DNA from: Candidatus Eisenbacteria bacterium
GTDB taxonomy: Bacteria > Desulfobacterota > Binatia > DP-6
Length of the DNA stretch: 34,040 nt
Assembly: GCA_035577985.1 (NCBI GenBank)
Contig: DATJZY010000073.1
Coordinates: forward strand, 1-34,040
Direction: 5' to 3'
The notes under the pieces: generated by a model
What the model saw: the letters and a program-made list of their open reading frames with translations, nothing else
The model's database searches: none
What the model was told of the DNA's origin: nothing
In this document: one piece after another, positions 1 to 8,679 of the stretch
Numbering within the stretch: the stretch's first letter is position 1
How the letters are laid out: each line of letters starts with the position of its first letter
Translations under genes and position numbers: made by a program

Positions 1-735
1 ATTCCGGAAGGTCGTGCCATCATCGTCGCGTCCCACTCGGGCGTGATCCCCTGGGATGCGATCCTCCTCGTCGCGGAGATATATCGTCTCACGGGCCGGT
101 TCTCCTGGAACGCAGGGCACGAGCTCTGGGGACGGTCTGCGTTGAAGAACGAGCTGATCTCGACGGGGATGGTCCTGGGCGGACGCGCCGACTTCGAGGC
201 GCTGCTGCGCCGGGGCGAGATCTGCACCATCTTCGCCGACGCGGGACAGGGCAATCGTCACGCCTACTACCTCGAGAGTGACCGCTACAAGGTAAAGGCC
301 GAGAAGGGCTTCGCGCCGGGGTGCGGCGGTTACATCAAGCTCGCGCTCCGCACCCGGAGCCCCATCGTCCCCGTCGCGATCGTGGGCGCCGAGGAGGTTC
401 ACTACTGCCTTGGGGACGTCCCGCAGCTGGCCGAGTACCTCAAGGTACCGTTCTTCCCGCTCGTCGCTTCGCTGGTTCCGCTCCCGGCACGCATCTACAT
501 CCGGTTCGGCAAGGCCATCCGGCTTCCCGCGGCGCCCGAGGCGGCCGATCAGCAGATGGTCGTCGACCGGCTGAACGAGCACGTCCGCTCTGCGCTGCAG
601 GCGCTCATCGACGACACCCTCCGGCACCGCAAGGGTGTCTACTGGAGCTCCTATGACGCGGGGACCGGCACGCAGCGGCTCATCGCCCCGCCGGCGATCG
701 TGGTGCCGATGACCCAGCACGCGGAGGCCGCCTAG
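1..735 (+). CDS. PlsC-like acyltransferase, 5' end cut by window
   Basis: The reading frame is open from base 1 to the stop at 735, so the gene starts before the window. Near the visible N-terminus is SHSGVIPWD, which fits the H-x6-D variant of the catalytic box in glycerolipid acyltransferases (NHSGGLPFD-like). Later FADAGQGNRHAYY stands where FPEG occurs in relatives, and SPIVPVAIVGAEE fits the fourth conserved block. The family moves an acyl group from acyl-CoA or acyl-ACP to a lysophospholipid or similar acceptor at the inner membrane. The FPEG glutamate is not evident here, which makes the substrate unclear. The gene lies 179 bp upstream of a WS/DGAT acyltransferase on the same strand, which suggests a neutral-lipid or phospholipid role. 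The superfamily is fairly sure; the substrate is not. Confidence 0.82.
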   Translation: MPEGRAIIVASHSGVIPWDAILLVAEIYRLTGRFSWNAGHELWGRSALKNELISTGMVLGGRADFEALLRRGEICTIFADAGQGNRHAYYLESDRYKVKAEKGFAPGCGGYIKLALRTRSPIVPVAIVGAEEVHYCLGDVPQLAEYLKVPFFPLVASLVPLPARIYIRFGKAIRLPAAPEAADQQMVVDRLNEHVRSALQALIDDTLRHRKGVYWSSYDAGTGTQRLIAPPAIVVPMTQHAEAA

Positions 736-887
736 CGGGCAGGATCGGTGACCGCGCTGCCCGAGAGTCGGCGCCGGCCTGAGGCGTCCACGTCGCGTTC
801 GTGGGGGCGCCTTCCCACGGGCAGGACCTGACGAGCTCGTCGCGGGTCAGGCGTGGGAACGGCGCCGGCGCGGCGAGGGGTCATCCG

Positions 888-903
888 TTGGCACCCCTGG
901 TGC
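888..903 (+). promoter_or_regulatory. possible sigma-54 (-24/-12) promoter before WS/DGAT
   Basis: TTGGCACCCCTGGTGC has the GG-N10-GC spacing (GG at 890-891, GC at 902-903) and a good TTGGCAC -24 box, but GTGC instead of TTGC at -12. The predicted start of transcription falls on the ATG at 915, which would make the message leaderless. Upstream palindromes are weak: 758-773 is partial, and 829-844 has only one good half-site. This is clearly weaker than the other candidates in the window. Confidence 0.3.
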
Positions 904-914
904 TACAGGGACCC

Positions 915-2360
915 ATGGGCCGAGCTGCGCACCACGAACGGCTTTCCGCCCTGGACGCGACGTTTCTCGCCATCGAGGACCGGTGCTCGCACATGCACAT
1001 CGGCTCGGTGGGCGTCTTCGAGGCGGAGCCCGGCATGGGCTCGGCCGGCGCCCTGGATCTCGACAGCGTCCACCATCTCGTGTCTGTCGTTCTCGATAGC
1101 GTCCCGCGCTATCACCAACGCGTCGAGACGACCCCGATCTTCGGCCATCCCGTCTGGGTGGACGACGCCTCCTTCAATCTCAACTACCATCTCCGCCACA
1201 CGCGCCTGCCGCTCCCCGGCGACGAGCGTCAGCTGAAGCGCCTCGCGGGCCGCGTGATGTCCCAGCAGCTCGACCGGGGCAAGCCGCTCTGGGAGTCGTG
1301 GTTCGTCGAAGGGCTCGAGGGCAACCGCTTCGCCGTCGTGTCGAAGGTCCACCACTGCATGGTGGACGGCATCGGCGGCGTCGAGATGACGACTGCCACG
1401 CTGCGGCCCGCCCCGGGACCCGATCCTCGGCTCGCCGAGCAATCGCGGCCGTTCCAGCCGCGGCCGGTACCGCGACCGCGCGAGCTCGTGTGCGCCGAGC
1501 TCTGGCACCGGCTCGGGGGAGCGCTCGGATTCGCCGGCGCCGCCGCGCGTGGTGTCACGCAGCCGCGAGCGACGGCCTCGATCGTCGGCGGTACGCTCGA
1601 GGGGCTGGCCGAGAGCCTCACGACGGCCTTCCGTCCCGCATCGCCGACTCCCTTGAACGTCGCGATCGGACCGCACCGCCGTTTCGATTGGACTGCGATC
1701 GACCTGGCCGTGGTGAAGGCCGTGAGGACCCGGCTCGGCGGCACGGTCAACGACGTCGTGCTGGCCGTCGTCGCGGGTGCGATGCGCCGCTACCTCGGCG
1801 CCCGCGGCGTCGACGTCGACCGGCTCGACTTCCGCGCCATGGTACCCGTCAATCTCCGCGCCGGGTACGGCGGGACTGGCAACCGGGTGGCGAGCGTCCT
1901 CGTCCGGCTACCCGTCGACGTGGCCGACATGGAACGTCGGCTCCAACGCGTGCGCCAGGAGATGGAGACGGCAAAGCACTCGCATCAGATCGACGCGGCG
2001 CGCGCGATCGAGGACATCACCGACTGGACCATGACGACGCTGATCGCCCAGTCGGCGCGGCTCGCTTCGGTGTCGCAGCCCTTCAACCTCGTGGTGACGA
2101 ACGTCCCCGGACCACAGTTCCCGCTCTACTTCCTGGGCGCCCGCCTGGTCGCCGCCTATCCCCTCGTGCCGCTCTTCCAGCGCCAGGCGCTCGGGATCGC
2201 GCTGTTCAGCTACGACGGGCGGCTCTTCTGGGGCATCAACGCCGACTGGGACGCGGTGCCCGACGTACACGACCTGGTCGCGGCGATCGACACCGAATTC
2301 CGGCTACTCGGCGTGACGGCGGGCGCCGAGCCCGCGGCGACGCTCGAAGCCGCGGTGTAG
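915..2360 (+). CDS. wax ester synthase / diacylglycerol O-acyltransferase (WS/DGAT)
   Basis: The 481-residue protein has the family's usual length. The catalytic motif HHCMVDG (H146, H147, D151) matches HHxxxDG. The N-terminal SALDATFLAIED and the C-terminal NLVVTNVPGPQFPLYFLGA are also family hallmarks. These enzymes esterify fatty alcohols or diacylglycerol with acyl-CoA to make storage wax esters or triacylglycerol at the inner membrane. The frame is open upstream to an ATG at 801, but residues from there are Arg/Gly-rich and unlike the family. ATG 915 gives the normal N-terminus and is preceded by AGGGA, although the spacing is short. The gene follows a PlsC-like acyltransferase and converges on the ABC gene, 14 bp away. 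Confidence 0.93.
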   Translation: MGRAAHHERLSALDATFLAIEDRCSHMHIGSVGVFEAEPGMGSAGALDLDSVHHLVSVVLDSVPRYHQRVETTPIFGHPVWVDDASFNLNYHLRHTRLPLPGDERQLKRLAGRVMSQQLDRGKPLWESWFVEGLEGNRFAVVSKVHHCMVDGIGGVEMTTATLRPAPGPDPRLAEQSRPFQPRPVPRPRELVCAELWHRLGGALGFAGAAARGVTQPRATASIVGGTLEGLAESLTTAFRPASPTPLNVAIGPHRRFDWTAIDLAVVKAVRTRLGGTVNDVVLAVVAGAMRRYLGARGVDVDRLDFRAMVPVNLRAGYGGTGNRVASVLVRLPVDVADMERRLQRVRQEMETAKHSHQIDAARAIEDITDWTMTTLIAQSARLASVSQPFNLVVTNVPGPQFPLYFLGARLVAAYPLVPLFQRQALGIALFSYDGRLFWGINADWDAVPDVHDLVAAIDTEFRLLGVTAGAEPAATLEAAV

Positions 2361-2374
2361 AGGCCGGGCCCACA

Positions 2375-3370
2375 TCAGTCGCGCAACTCTTTCCCCGTGA
2401 GCTCGAGGAACACGTCGTCGAGCGTCACCGGCGTCACGCGCGTGCGCACGACGCTGTGCCCGAGGGCGGACACCGCTCGATACAGCCGCGGCAGCACCTG
2501 CTGCGCGCGCGAGGTCGAGATGCGGAGCTCGGGCCCGACCACCTCGACGCCACGTACGCCGTCGAGCGCGCGCAGGGGCGCCGTCGTCTGGAGCGCCTCG
2601 CGCAGGCGGAGCTCCACGACCTCGGTCGTGCGCGAGAGGGCGAGAAGCTCGGGAAGGGTCCCCGACGCCACCACCCGCCCCTCGTCCATGATGGCGATGC
2701 GGTCGCACAGGCCCTCGGCTTCCTGCAGATGGTGCGTGGTGTAGAGGATCGTCGTGCCGCGGGCGCGGAGCGCACGGACGGCATCGAAGATGTGCGCGCG
2801 CGACTGCGGATCGACGGCGACCGTGGGTTCGTCCAGCAGCACGACGCGCGGGCCGCTCACGAGCGCGCAGCCGAGGTTCAGTCGCCGGCGCATGCCGCCC
2901 GAGTACGTGTCGACGCGGTCGTCCTTGCGTCCCGTGAGGCCGACCACATCGAGCGTGTCGGCGACTGCGCGCCGGCGCTGCGCGCGCGGCACGCCGTACA
3001 GCTCCGCGAAGAAGGCGAGGTTCTCGGCAGCCGTGAGAGTGCGATAGAGCGCTTCCTCCTGCGGCGCGACGTTCAGCAGCCGGCGCGCGGCATCGAGGTC
3101 GTGCACGACGTGCTTGCCGTACACCCAAACGTCGCCGCTCGTCGGCCGCAGACGGGTCGAGATCATCGACAGGAGGGTCGTCTTGCCGGCGCCGTTCGGG
3201 CCGAGGAGCCCGAAGATCTCTCCCTCGCGAACCTCGAGCGAGACCCCGCGCACGACCTCGCGACCGTCGTACTCGCGACGGAGATCGCGGAGCACGACGG
3301 CCGAGGACACCGCGCGCAGGCGTGGTCGCGGTTCGACCTCGACGATCTGCTGCAGCGCGGATGTCTTCAT
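2375..3370 (-). CDS. ABC transporter ATP-binding protein (DrrA/ABC-2 exporter type)
   Basis: The 331-residue protein has Walker A GPNGAGKTT (57-65), a Q-loop at about 102-104, signature YSGGM (156-160), Walker B VVLLDEP (176-182) and an H-loop in TTHHLQEAE. An extra C-terminal domain of about 90 residues is typical of DrrA/CcmA-like ATPases that drive ABC-2 exporters. The frame is open up to 3727, but the start is set at 3370 because this ATG overlaps the stop of the upstream lipoprotein gene (ATGA), which implies translational coupling. No permease gene is adjacent; the next gene downstream runs in the opposite direction. The membrane partner must therefore be elsewhere or lost. The substrate is unknown. 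Confidence 0.9.
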   Translation of the reverse strand: MKTSALQQIVEVEPRPRLRAVSSAVVLRDLRREYDGREVVRGVSLEVREGEIFGLLGPNGAGKTTLLSMISTRLRPTSGDVWVYGKHVVHDLDAARRLLNVAPQEEALYRTLTAAENLAFFAELYGVPRAQRRRAVADTLDVVGLTGRKDDRVDTYSGGMRRRLNLGCALVSGPRVVLLDEPTVAVDPQSRAHIFDAVRALRARGTTILYTTHHLQEAEGLCDRIAIMDEGRVVASGTLPELLALSRTTEVVELRLREALQTTAPLRALDGVRGVEVVGPELRISTSRAQQVLPRLYRAVSALGHSVVRTRVTPVTLDDVFLELTGKELRD

Positions 3371-3735
3371 GATGGCGCGGCCTGCAGGTCGGCCTTCGGC
3401 TCGGCGCTCGCCACCGCGATCGGAGCCTCCGGCTCGGCCGCCACCACGGCGACCGTCGTCTTCGTCGGTTCGGGCCGTTCGAACGCCCACGGCCACTGCT
3501 CCTGGCGATCGGCCGCGGCGCGGAGGATCGTCGCGCGATGGTGCTGGAGATAGCCGTTGCGTGCCGGGCTGTAGAGATCGTTGAAGGGCTGCCACGGATC
3601 GTAGTCCGACGCCTCGTCGAGGTTCGACGCCTCGGCTGGCCGTGCGCCGCGCACGTTCCGGTCCGGTACCGCGACGCCGGGCGCGCAAGCGCAGCCGGCC
3701 GTGATCGCGACGACGATGAGCGCGCACGACCGCAT
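3367..3735 (-). CDS. small putative lipoprotein upstream of ABC ATPase
   Basis: From ATG 3735 this encodes 122 residues beginning MRSCALIVVAITAGCAC, a short signal peptide ending in a lipobox-like TAGC, although T at -3 is not ideal. An alternative ATG at 3774 gives 13 more residues. After the cysteine comes an acidic stretch, then DYDPWQPFNDLYSPARNGYL, then an Ala/Pro/Glu-rich tail. The PWQPFND segment slightly resembles the start of mature MlaA/VacJ lipoproteins, but the protein is about half their length and nothing else matches. I therefore do not assign a function. Its stop overlaps the ABC ATPase start by four bases, so the two are probably co-translated. It may be an accessory lipoprotein of that transporter. 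Confidence 0.65.
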   Translation of the reverse strand: MRSCALIVVAITAGCACAPGVAVPDRNVRGARPAEASNLDEASDYDPWQPFNDLYSPARNGYLQHHRATILRAAADRQEQWPWAFERPEPTKTTVAVVAAEPEAPIAVASAEPKADLQAAPS

Positions 3736-4117
3736 ACGTGTCACGTTTTGAGTGGAGCGATTCACGACAGCCATGCCACGTCCGTGTCGCAGGATGCCGC
3801 GCTCGTACCGGCGTCGCCTTCCTCCTCGATAAAGGCTCTTCTGTTCAGAATGGCCTCGATGGGGCGAACCCACGGCCGCCGCGCGGGGCCTACTTCCTTC
3901 TGCCACCAAGTGCCTGCTCCTTTTGGGGTGCAACGAAAATCAACGAGTCGATTCGACTTGCCCGCGCATGAGTGCGTCGGGGTGTCGTCACGACGATGCA
4001 TGTTCCCGCAAGTACCGTGCCATGCATGGACGACACGCCAGCCCCGCGGCTCCCGACAGGCCGCGTGTCGGCCCATGGGCATTTCGCGGCGATCGCTCGT
4101 CACGAAGTCCTGAACGA
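3736..4117. other. intergenic, no gene seen
   Basis: This 382-bp stretch between the lipoprotein start and the lipase stop holds no ORF with recognisable protein character. A small inverted repeat, TCGTC-AC-GACGA, lies at 3985-3996. It partly resembles the palindromes found elsewhere in the window, but no -24/-12 element with correct spacing accompanies it. The promoter of the lipoprotein-ABC unit must lie here, but I cannot point to it. Confidence 0.5.
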
Positions 4118-4783
4118 TCAGGCGGCACGGGCATCGACGCGACCAACGACCAGCGTCGGGCGGATGAGGTCACGTAGGACCGCTGCGAGCACTCGCTCGT
4201 CCGTGAGCAGGCCCAAGTGTCCGCACCCCTCGATAACGTGCATTCTGCGATGTGCTCCGTCGAGGGGCGGTGGCACGATCGCGTCGTGCTCCGCGAAGAT
4301 CGAGAGCTCTTGCGACGGGTTCGTGCAGGCGAGGTACGGCGTGCCGAGCGTCACGAGGCGGCGCACGAGGTGCGCGCCGACCGTTTGCACGAAGTACCGC
4401 ACGACGAGGCCACCCAAGCTATGGGCGACGACGTCGACCTGTGGCGCAGCGGTCTCGCGACACACACGCGACACGTGCTCGCCGAAGGGCGCGGTGAGCC
4501 GTTGGTAGTCGAGGCGTGGCCGGTACCCGAAGCTCGAGAACCGGCGGATGCCGTGACGAGCGAGATGGCGGCGGAGGGTTGTGAAGTTCGTCGAGTCGCC
4601 GAGAACGCCGTGCACGAGGACGCACGGGATCGGATGGCCGTACCCGTCGTCCAGCGTGTCGGTCGCGAGCGATCGGCGGGGCAGGGCGCTGACGACCTGG
4701 ACGAGGGCGGAGAGTTCGCTGCCGAGGACTCGTAGTCCACGGAGGCCTGTCGTCCAGCTATTCGTCTCACCCTGACGTTCCAT
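4118..4783 (-). CDS. alpha/beta-hydrolase lipase, short form
   Basis: This is a 221-residue alpha/beta-hydrolase. PCVLVHGVLG (53-62) is the oxyanion-hole strand, AHSLGG holds the nucleophile S122, EHDAIVPP carries the likely acid D167, and GCGHLGLL carries the likely catalytic H189. The layout matches triacylglycerol lipase/PGAP1-like enzymes, which hydrolyse ester lipids. The segment between LGTPY (146-150) and the acid is only about 15 residues. Relatives usually have a longer stretch there, so the lid appears reduced. There is no obvious signal peptide. A sigma-54-like promoter at 4820-4833 with paired upstream palindromes precedes the gene, giving a 5' leader of about 25 nt. The class is quite sure; the substrate is unknown. 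Confidence 0.82.
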   Translation of the reverse strand: MERQGETNSWTTGLRGLRVLGSELSALVQVVSALPRRSLATDTLDDGYGHPIPCVLVHGVLGDSTNFTTLRRHLARHGIRRFSSFGYRPRLDYQRLTAPFGEHVSRVCRETAAPQVDVVAHSLGGLVVRYFVQTVGAHLVRRLVTLGTPYLACTNPSQELSIFAEHDAIVPPPLDGAHRRMHVIEGCGHLGLLTDERVLAAVLRDLIRPTLVVGRVDARAA

Positions 4784-4819
4784 CCCGTTCGTTCTGCGCG
4801 CGATTCTCTACGCTGCGTT

Positions 4820-4833
4820 GCGAAGGGCGTGCC
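4820..4833 (-). promoter_or_regulatory. sigma-54 promoter candidate for the lipase (module A)
   Basis: Read on the minus strand, GGCACG-CCCT-TCGC has the GG-N10-GC spacing, with one mismatch to the TTGC -12 box. It lies 37 nt before the lipase ATG at 4783 and 81 bp from the centre of the nearer palindrome at 4907-4922. Confidence 0.55.
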
Positions 4834-4906
4834 GAGACTTGGTGCTCGGGTGCCGTGACTTCGTCCCTCTGATGGTATGAGAGCGGTGCCGAGCATCCGG
4901 CGCATG

Positions 4907-4941
4907 TGACGATGCGTCGGCATGCCGCCACGTCGTCGACG
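4907..4941. promoter_or_regulatory. paired enhancer-like palindromes, module A
   Basis: TGACGA-TGCG-TCGGCA at 4907-4922 fits the consensus TGNCGA-N4-TCGRCA at all fixed positions. A weaker partner at 4926-4941 keeps GCC and TCGAC. Centres are 19 bp apart and lie 81 and 100 bp upstream of the minus-strand promoter of the lipase. A plus-strand -24/-12-like match at 4964-4980 has no gene downstream in its direction. Confidence 0.55.
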
Positions 4942-5079
4942 GCGGTAAGAAAGCCATGGCCGGTTGGCAGCTGGTGTGCTCAGAAGCGAGCGCGGAGGCG
5001 GTACCCGCGATGCCGGCGTGCCGGCGCGTCGTCGTGTCCGACGAGGACTCGGCGCCGCGAGGTCACCGGGGAGGCCCCA

Positions 5080-6549
5080 TCAGGGTCGCGCCAGGTCGCC
5101 GGTGCTGAGCGCGAAGGCCGCAGCCCGCGTCAACACCTCCGCCCGGGCGGCTTGGTCGAGCGTCCGCGCGCGCGCCAGGTTCCGCTCCGCCTCACGGACG
5201 TCGGGGAACGTGGCGAGCCCGTTTTGGTAAGACTCGAGCGTGGCGGCCCATGCCTTGTCGGAGGCCGCGAGCAATGCCGCCGCCGCATGATGCTTGGCCA
5301 GGGCTACCTTCGTGTCGTTGTACGCCTTCCAGACCTCACGCACGGCCTTGTCCTTGGCGTGATCCAGCTCGTCCTCGGCTTCTTGCTGCCGCGACTCGGC
5401 GAGGTACACCTTGTTCCGGCGCTCGAACCCCTCGAACAGCGTCCACTCGAACCGGAAGCCCGCGTCGTACTGGAGCTCGTGGACGCCCTGATACGCGCTG
5501 TCCTCGACCTTCAGCTGCCCGATGTTGCTCGCGACCGCCGTGCGCGCGACGAGGCGCGGCCAATAGTCCGCGTTCGCCTTGCGCACCTCGGCTTCCTTGA
5601 CACGTACGCTCGCGAGCCGCGCAATCAGGTCGGGGCGCTGCGTCAGTGCCCGATCGATCGCCTCGTCGACCGACTCGTCGAGCGCGGGTGGCAGTGGCTG
5701 CTGTGAGACGTCGGCGACGTCGATCGGCGTGCCGGGGCGGATGCCGATGGTCTCGAGCAGCGCCATCCGAGCGTCGTGCTCCTCGGCGAGGGCGTCCTCG
5801 AGCTCGTAGGTCGCGCGCGCGGTCTCCTCCTGCGCCTGCAGGACCTCGGGAAGCGTGGCGAGCCCGTTCTGCTTGCGTTCGGCCGCGGCGGCCTCGAGGC
5901 TCCGAGCGGACGCGAGGGCGGCACGGTCGGCGGCAACCTTGCCGCGCACGGCCGTCAACGCATGGAACTGGCGCGTGACGTCGAAGACGATCTGCTGGTG
6001 CTTGGCGTTGAAGCCGGCGGTCGCCTCCATGGTCAGCGCCTGCGCTGCATCCACGAGGGCGCGGCGCCGCCCGAAGTCGAGCAGCAGCCACTCCAGGCTG
6101 AGCGCGGGGATGACGAACTGCGTGTCGGCCGTGAAGACACCGCCGGGAACGACCGTCGTCGGAATCGGGAGCGGGACGTGAGCCACGGCGCCCGTCGCCA
6201 CCAATGCGAGGACGGGATAGTACGATCCTTCCACCAGGCCCGCGGCGATGGCGGCCTGACGCGCGCGTTCCCAGGCGACGCGAGTCTCCGGATTGGTGCG
6301 CTGCGCGACGTCGATCAGCTCCCCAAGCTCGTAGGTCTTGCGCGGATCGATGGACACGATCCCCGACTCGCGTGCGTGCTCGGTCTGCGACAGCGCCGCC
6401 TCGTAGGCCGGCAAGTCCGGAGCCCTCCACGGGCGTACTGGTGACGGCGGGGCATTCTCGAAGGGATGCAGCGCGGCGCACGCGTCGAGCAACGTCATCC
6501 CGAGTGCCAGGACCAAACCAGGCGCAGGGCTGCGAGGGTCGCGCAGCAT
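5080..6549 (-). CDS. outer-membrane efflux channel, MdtP/NodT-type (TolC superfamily)
   Basis: The 489-residue protein has the two-repeat coiled-coil layout of outer-membrane factors. The internal repeats KQNGLATLPEVLQAQEE and YQNGLATFPDVREAERN are the classic paired signatures of this family. The N-terminus ends in a lipobox-like LDAC after a hydrophobic stretch, as in lipid-anchored NodT/CusC-type channels. The channel would carry substrates across the outer membrane for the MdtN- and MdtO-like proteins encoded just upstream. The frame is open far upstream, but ATG 6549 is chosen because it shares one base with the stop of the mdtO-like gene (TGATG), an arrangement that couples translation. 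This is the last gene of the operon. Confidence 0.92.
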   Translation of the reverse strand: MLRDPRSPAPGLVLALGMTLLDACAALHPFENAPPSPVRPWRAPDLPAYEAALSQTEHARESGIVSIDPRKTYELGELIDVAQRTNPETRVAWERARQAAIAAGLVEGSYYPVLALVATGAVAHVPLPIPTTVVPGGVFTADTQFVIPALSLEWLLLDFGRRRALVDAAQALTMEATAGFNAKHQQIVFDVTRQFHALTAVRGKVAADRAALASARSLEAAAAERKQNGLATLPEVLQAQEETARATYELEDALAEEHDARMALLETIGIRPGTPIDVADVSQQPLPPALDESVDEAIDRALTQRPDLIARLASVRVKEAEVRKANADYWPRLVARTAVASNIGQLKVEDSAYQGVHELQYDAGFRFEWTLFEGFERRNKVYLAESRQQEAEDELDHAKDKAVREVWKAYNDTKVALAKHHAAAALLAASDKAWAATLESYQNGLATFPDVREAERNLARARTLDQAARAEVLTRAAAFALSTGDLARP

Positions 6550-8672
6550 CACTCGGCCAGATCCGCCCCGAGCCGCTCGATGCGCGGTATGAGCTCGCGA
6601 TACAGCGCCAGTCGCCCTTCGATGTGGGCCGTCACCCCTGGCACGTTGTCCTCGGTGCGCACGGCGACTGCGTCGAGCCGCCCGCGCAAGTCGGGGAGGG
6701 CGCGCCGCGCCCGGCGCTCCGCGCGCTCGGCGATCACCTCGAGGCTGTCGGACACGACGGCGTCGAAGCGGCGCAGATCGGCGACGAGCGCATCCGGAGC
6801 CACCCCGTCGAGCCGCTGATGGGCGATCGCCAACTGGGTCAGGAAGACGGACTGCGCATCGGCCGCGGCACGCTGCAGCCGCTCGCGTGCGGCCAGTCCA
6901 TCGCCGCCGGGATCCACGACCTCGAAGGCTCCTTGGTCCGCCAACTGCTGCGCGGTCGCGAAGTCGCGAGAGGCTTGAACGCGCAGACCCTGGACCGCCC
7001 GGACCACGACGGCGTGGTCCCCACCGCCGCTCCCGACGGTTGCGAGCCGTGCCATGGCGCGCAGCGCCGACCCGAGGCTCTTCCACATCGCACCCGACGC
7101 AGGCATGGGCCAGATGTAGTGGAACACGAGCGTGATGACCGTGTTGCCGAGCAGGATGCCGATCAGACGATCGCGGATCGTGTAGAAGTTCCAGGTCGGC
7201 TCGAATCCCTGAATCACGCAGACGTAGAAGGCGAACGCGATCTGCACCCCGGCGTACGCGATGCGCGGGCTCCCGAGCACGACCCACGCGGCGACCGCGG
7301 TGCCGGCGGCGACCAGCAGTGCCAGCGACGTGATCGACTCCATACCGGGGACGAGCAGGAGGATGGCCAAGAAGCCCATCGATGCGCCGACCAGCGCGCC
7401 GGAGATACGCAACGTACCCTTCTGGATCGTCGCGCCCTCGCTCCCCAGACCGACGATCAGGCACGTGATGATGCATGTGCGGATGCCGGGCCAGTCGACG
7501 GCGCTCTGCAGCACGTAGCAGATCATGACCGCGAGCGCCCCCTTGAGTGCGTAGTGGACGTAATCCGGGTTCGTGAAGGCGTCGGGCACGAACAGACGTC
7601 CGGGGTCGGACGAGCCGACTTCCGCGGGGATCGCTTCGGGGCCGAGTGCCTGCTGCATCAGGTCGACCACGTGCTCGAGCTCGATGATCACAGGGAAGAC
7701 CGCCGAAACGTCGCCTGCGTGCGGCGGCGGGCTGGCGATCGGCTGCACGCGCTCCGGCACCCGCCCGTCGTCGAGCGCACGTCGTACTCGCGCGCAGCTC
7801 TCGGCGACGCGCTCGAGTCGCTCGCGCTCGTCCGTGCGTGGCGCGGCGCGAGGGAGCAGCTCAAGGGCAGCGGCGCTGGTGATGAGCCGATCGACCAACG
7901 TGATCAGCGCGCTCTGCTGCGGATGACGCGCCTTGAGGGAGGGATGCGCGACCTCCGCGCTCTTGAGGAGCAGGAGCAGCCTCGCGACGCCCGCCCCGGC
8001 GAGCCGCGTGGCCCCCGGCTCTTCGGACCGCCCGCCCAGGCGGCGCGCGATCGCGTCCTCCGTCGCTCGCAGACGCGCCTTGAGCTCTTCGCAGAGCAGC
8101 CCCTCGGGATCGGTTGGGGCGATGAGCAGATTCGCAGCGACCGCCGCGCTGACACCGAGCGCGAAGACCGGCCACAGCCAGAGGCTTCCGCGCACGGCGA
8201 GCTCCGGGATCGGGATGAAGTCCGGCACGGTCATGATGATCGTGCCGATGAGCCCGATCACGAAGCCCAACGCGCCGATGACGAACGTCTGTCTGAGGAA
8301 CAGCCCGAGGGCGGCCATGGTCCCCATCAGACAGAAGCGCAGCCAGGCCTGGTCCATGGCGAAGGTCAGCAGGACGAGCGGGATGGCGAGCCCGACCGTG
8401 AGAGCGACCAGGAACACGACGCCGGTGAGGAGCGACTCGCTGGACTCCTCCATCGCGACCCGGGTCACCACCCACACGGCGAGGTGAGGCTCGGGGATCC
8501 GGAGCGCCATGCAGAGCACCAGCACCACGACGCACGCGATGACGACGCGGCACGTGGCGATGGCTCGCCCGGGAAACGGCGCCAGTTCCTTGCGCAGGAA
8601 GTCGAACAACGGTGGCCGCCCCGACGGCCCGTGGGTGGGGAGGGACAAGGACGCGGTCTGCACCCCAGGCAA
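6549..8672 (-). CDS. FUSC-family inner-membrane exporter, MdtO/YccS-like
   Basis: The protein is about 707 residues with two hydrophobic blocks separated by long soluble regions, as in FUSC/aromatic-acid exporter proteins. The segment after APFPGRA contains the first transmembrane cluster, and a second cluster follows GGALAVMICYVLQSAVDWPG-like residues around the middle. In E. coli the MdtNOP system exports cationic dyes and puromycin; AaeB-like relatives export aromatic acids. The substrate here is unknown. An ATG at 8744 would overlap the mdtN-like gene by 65 nt. TTG 8672, with GAGG five bases upstream, is my preferred start, and GTG 8663 is also possible. It is flanked by adaptor and channel genes on the same strand. 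Confidence 0.87.
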   Translation of the reverse strand: MPGVQTASLSLPTHGPSGRPPLFDFLRKELAPFPGRAIATCRVVIACVVVLVLCMALRIPEPHLAVWVVTRVAMEESSESLLTGVVFLVALTVGLAIPLVLLTFAMDQAWLRFCLMGTMAALGLFLRQTFVIGALGFVIGLIGTIIMTVPDFIPIPELAVRGSLWLWPVFALGVSAAVAANLLIAPTDPEGLLCEELKARLRATEDAIARRLGGRSEEPGATRLAGAGVARLLLLLKSAEVAHPSLKARHPQQSALITLVDRLITSAAALELLPRAAPRTDERERLERVAESCARVRRALDDGRVPERVQPIASPPPHAGDVSAVFPVIIELEHVVDLMQQALGPEAIPAEVGSSDPGRLFVPDAFTNPDYVHYALKGALAVMICYVLQSAVDWPGIRTCIITCLIVGLGSEGATIQKGTLRISGALVGASMGFLAILLLVPGMESITSLALLVAAGTAVAAWVVLGSPRIAYAGVQIAFAFYVCVIQGFEPTWNFYTIRDRLIGILLGNTVITLVFHYIWPMPASGAMWKSLGSALRAMARLATVGSGGGDHAVVVRAVQGLRVQASRDFATAQQLADQGAFEVVDPGGDGLAARERLQRAAADAQSVFLTQLAIAHQRLDGVAPDALVADLRRFDAVVSDSLEVIAERAERRARRALPDLRGRLDAVAVRTEDNVPGVTAHIEGRLALYRELIPRIERLGADLAE

Positions 8673-8679
8673 CGCGGCC

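Noticed and set aside
3367..3735. MlaA/VacJ lipoprotein
   Set aside because: Only the short PWQPFND stretch is similar. The protein is far too short and lacks the rest of the family.
3983..3998. TGTCGTCACGACGATG, partly like the enhancer consensus
   Set aside because: Only about 10 of 16 positions agree, there is no paired site, and no -24/-12 element with N10 spacing occurs at the right distance.
4964..4980. Plus-strand TTGGCAGCTGGTGTGCT, also GG-N10-GC
   Set aside because: No plus-strand gene lies downstream; it points into the antisense of the channel gene. The minus-strand match at 4820-4833 explains the palindromes better.
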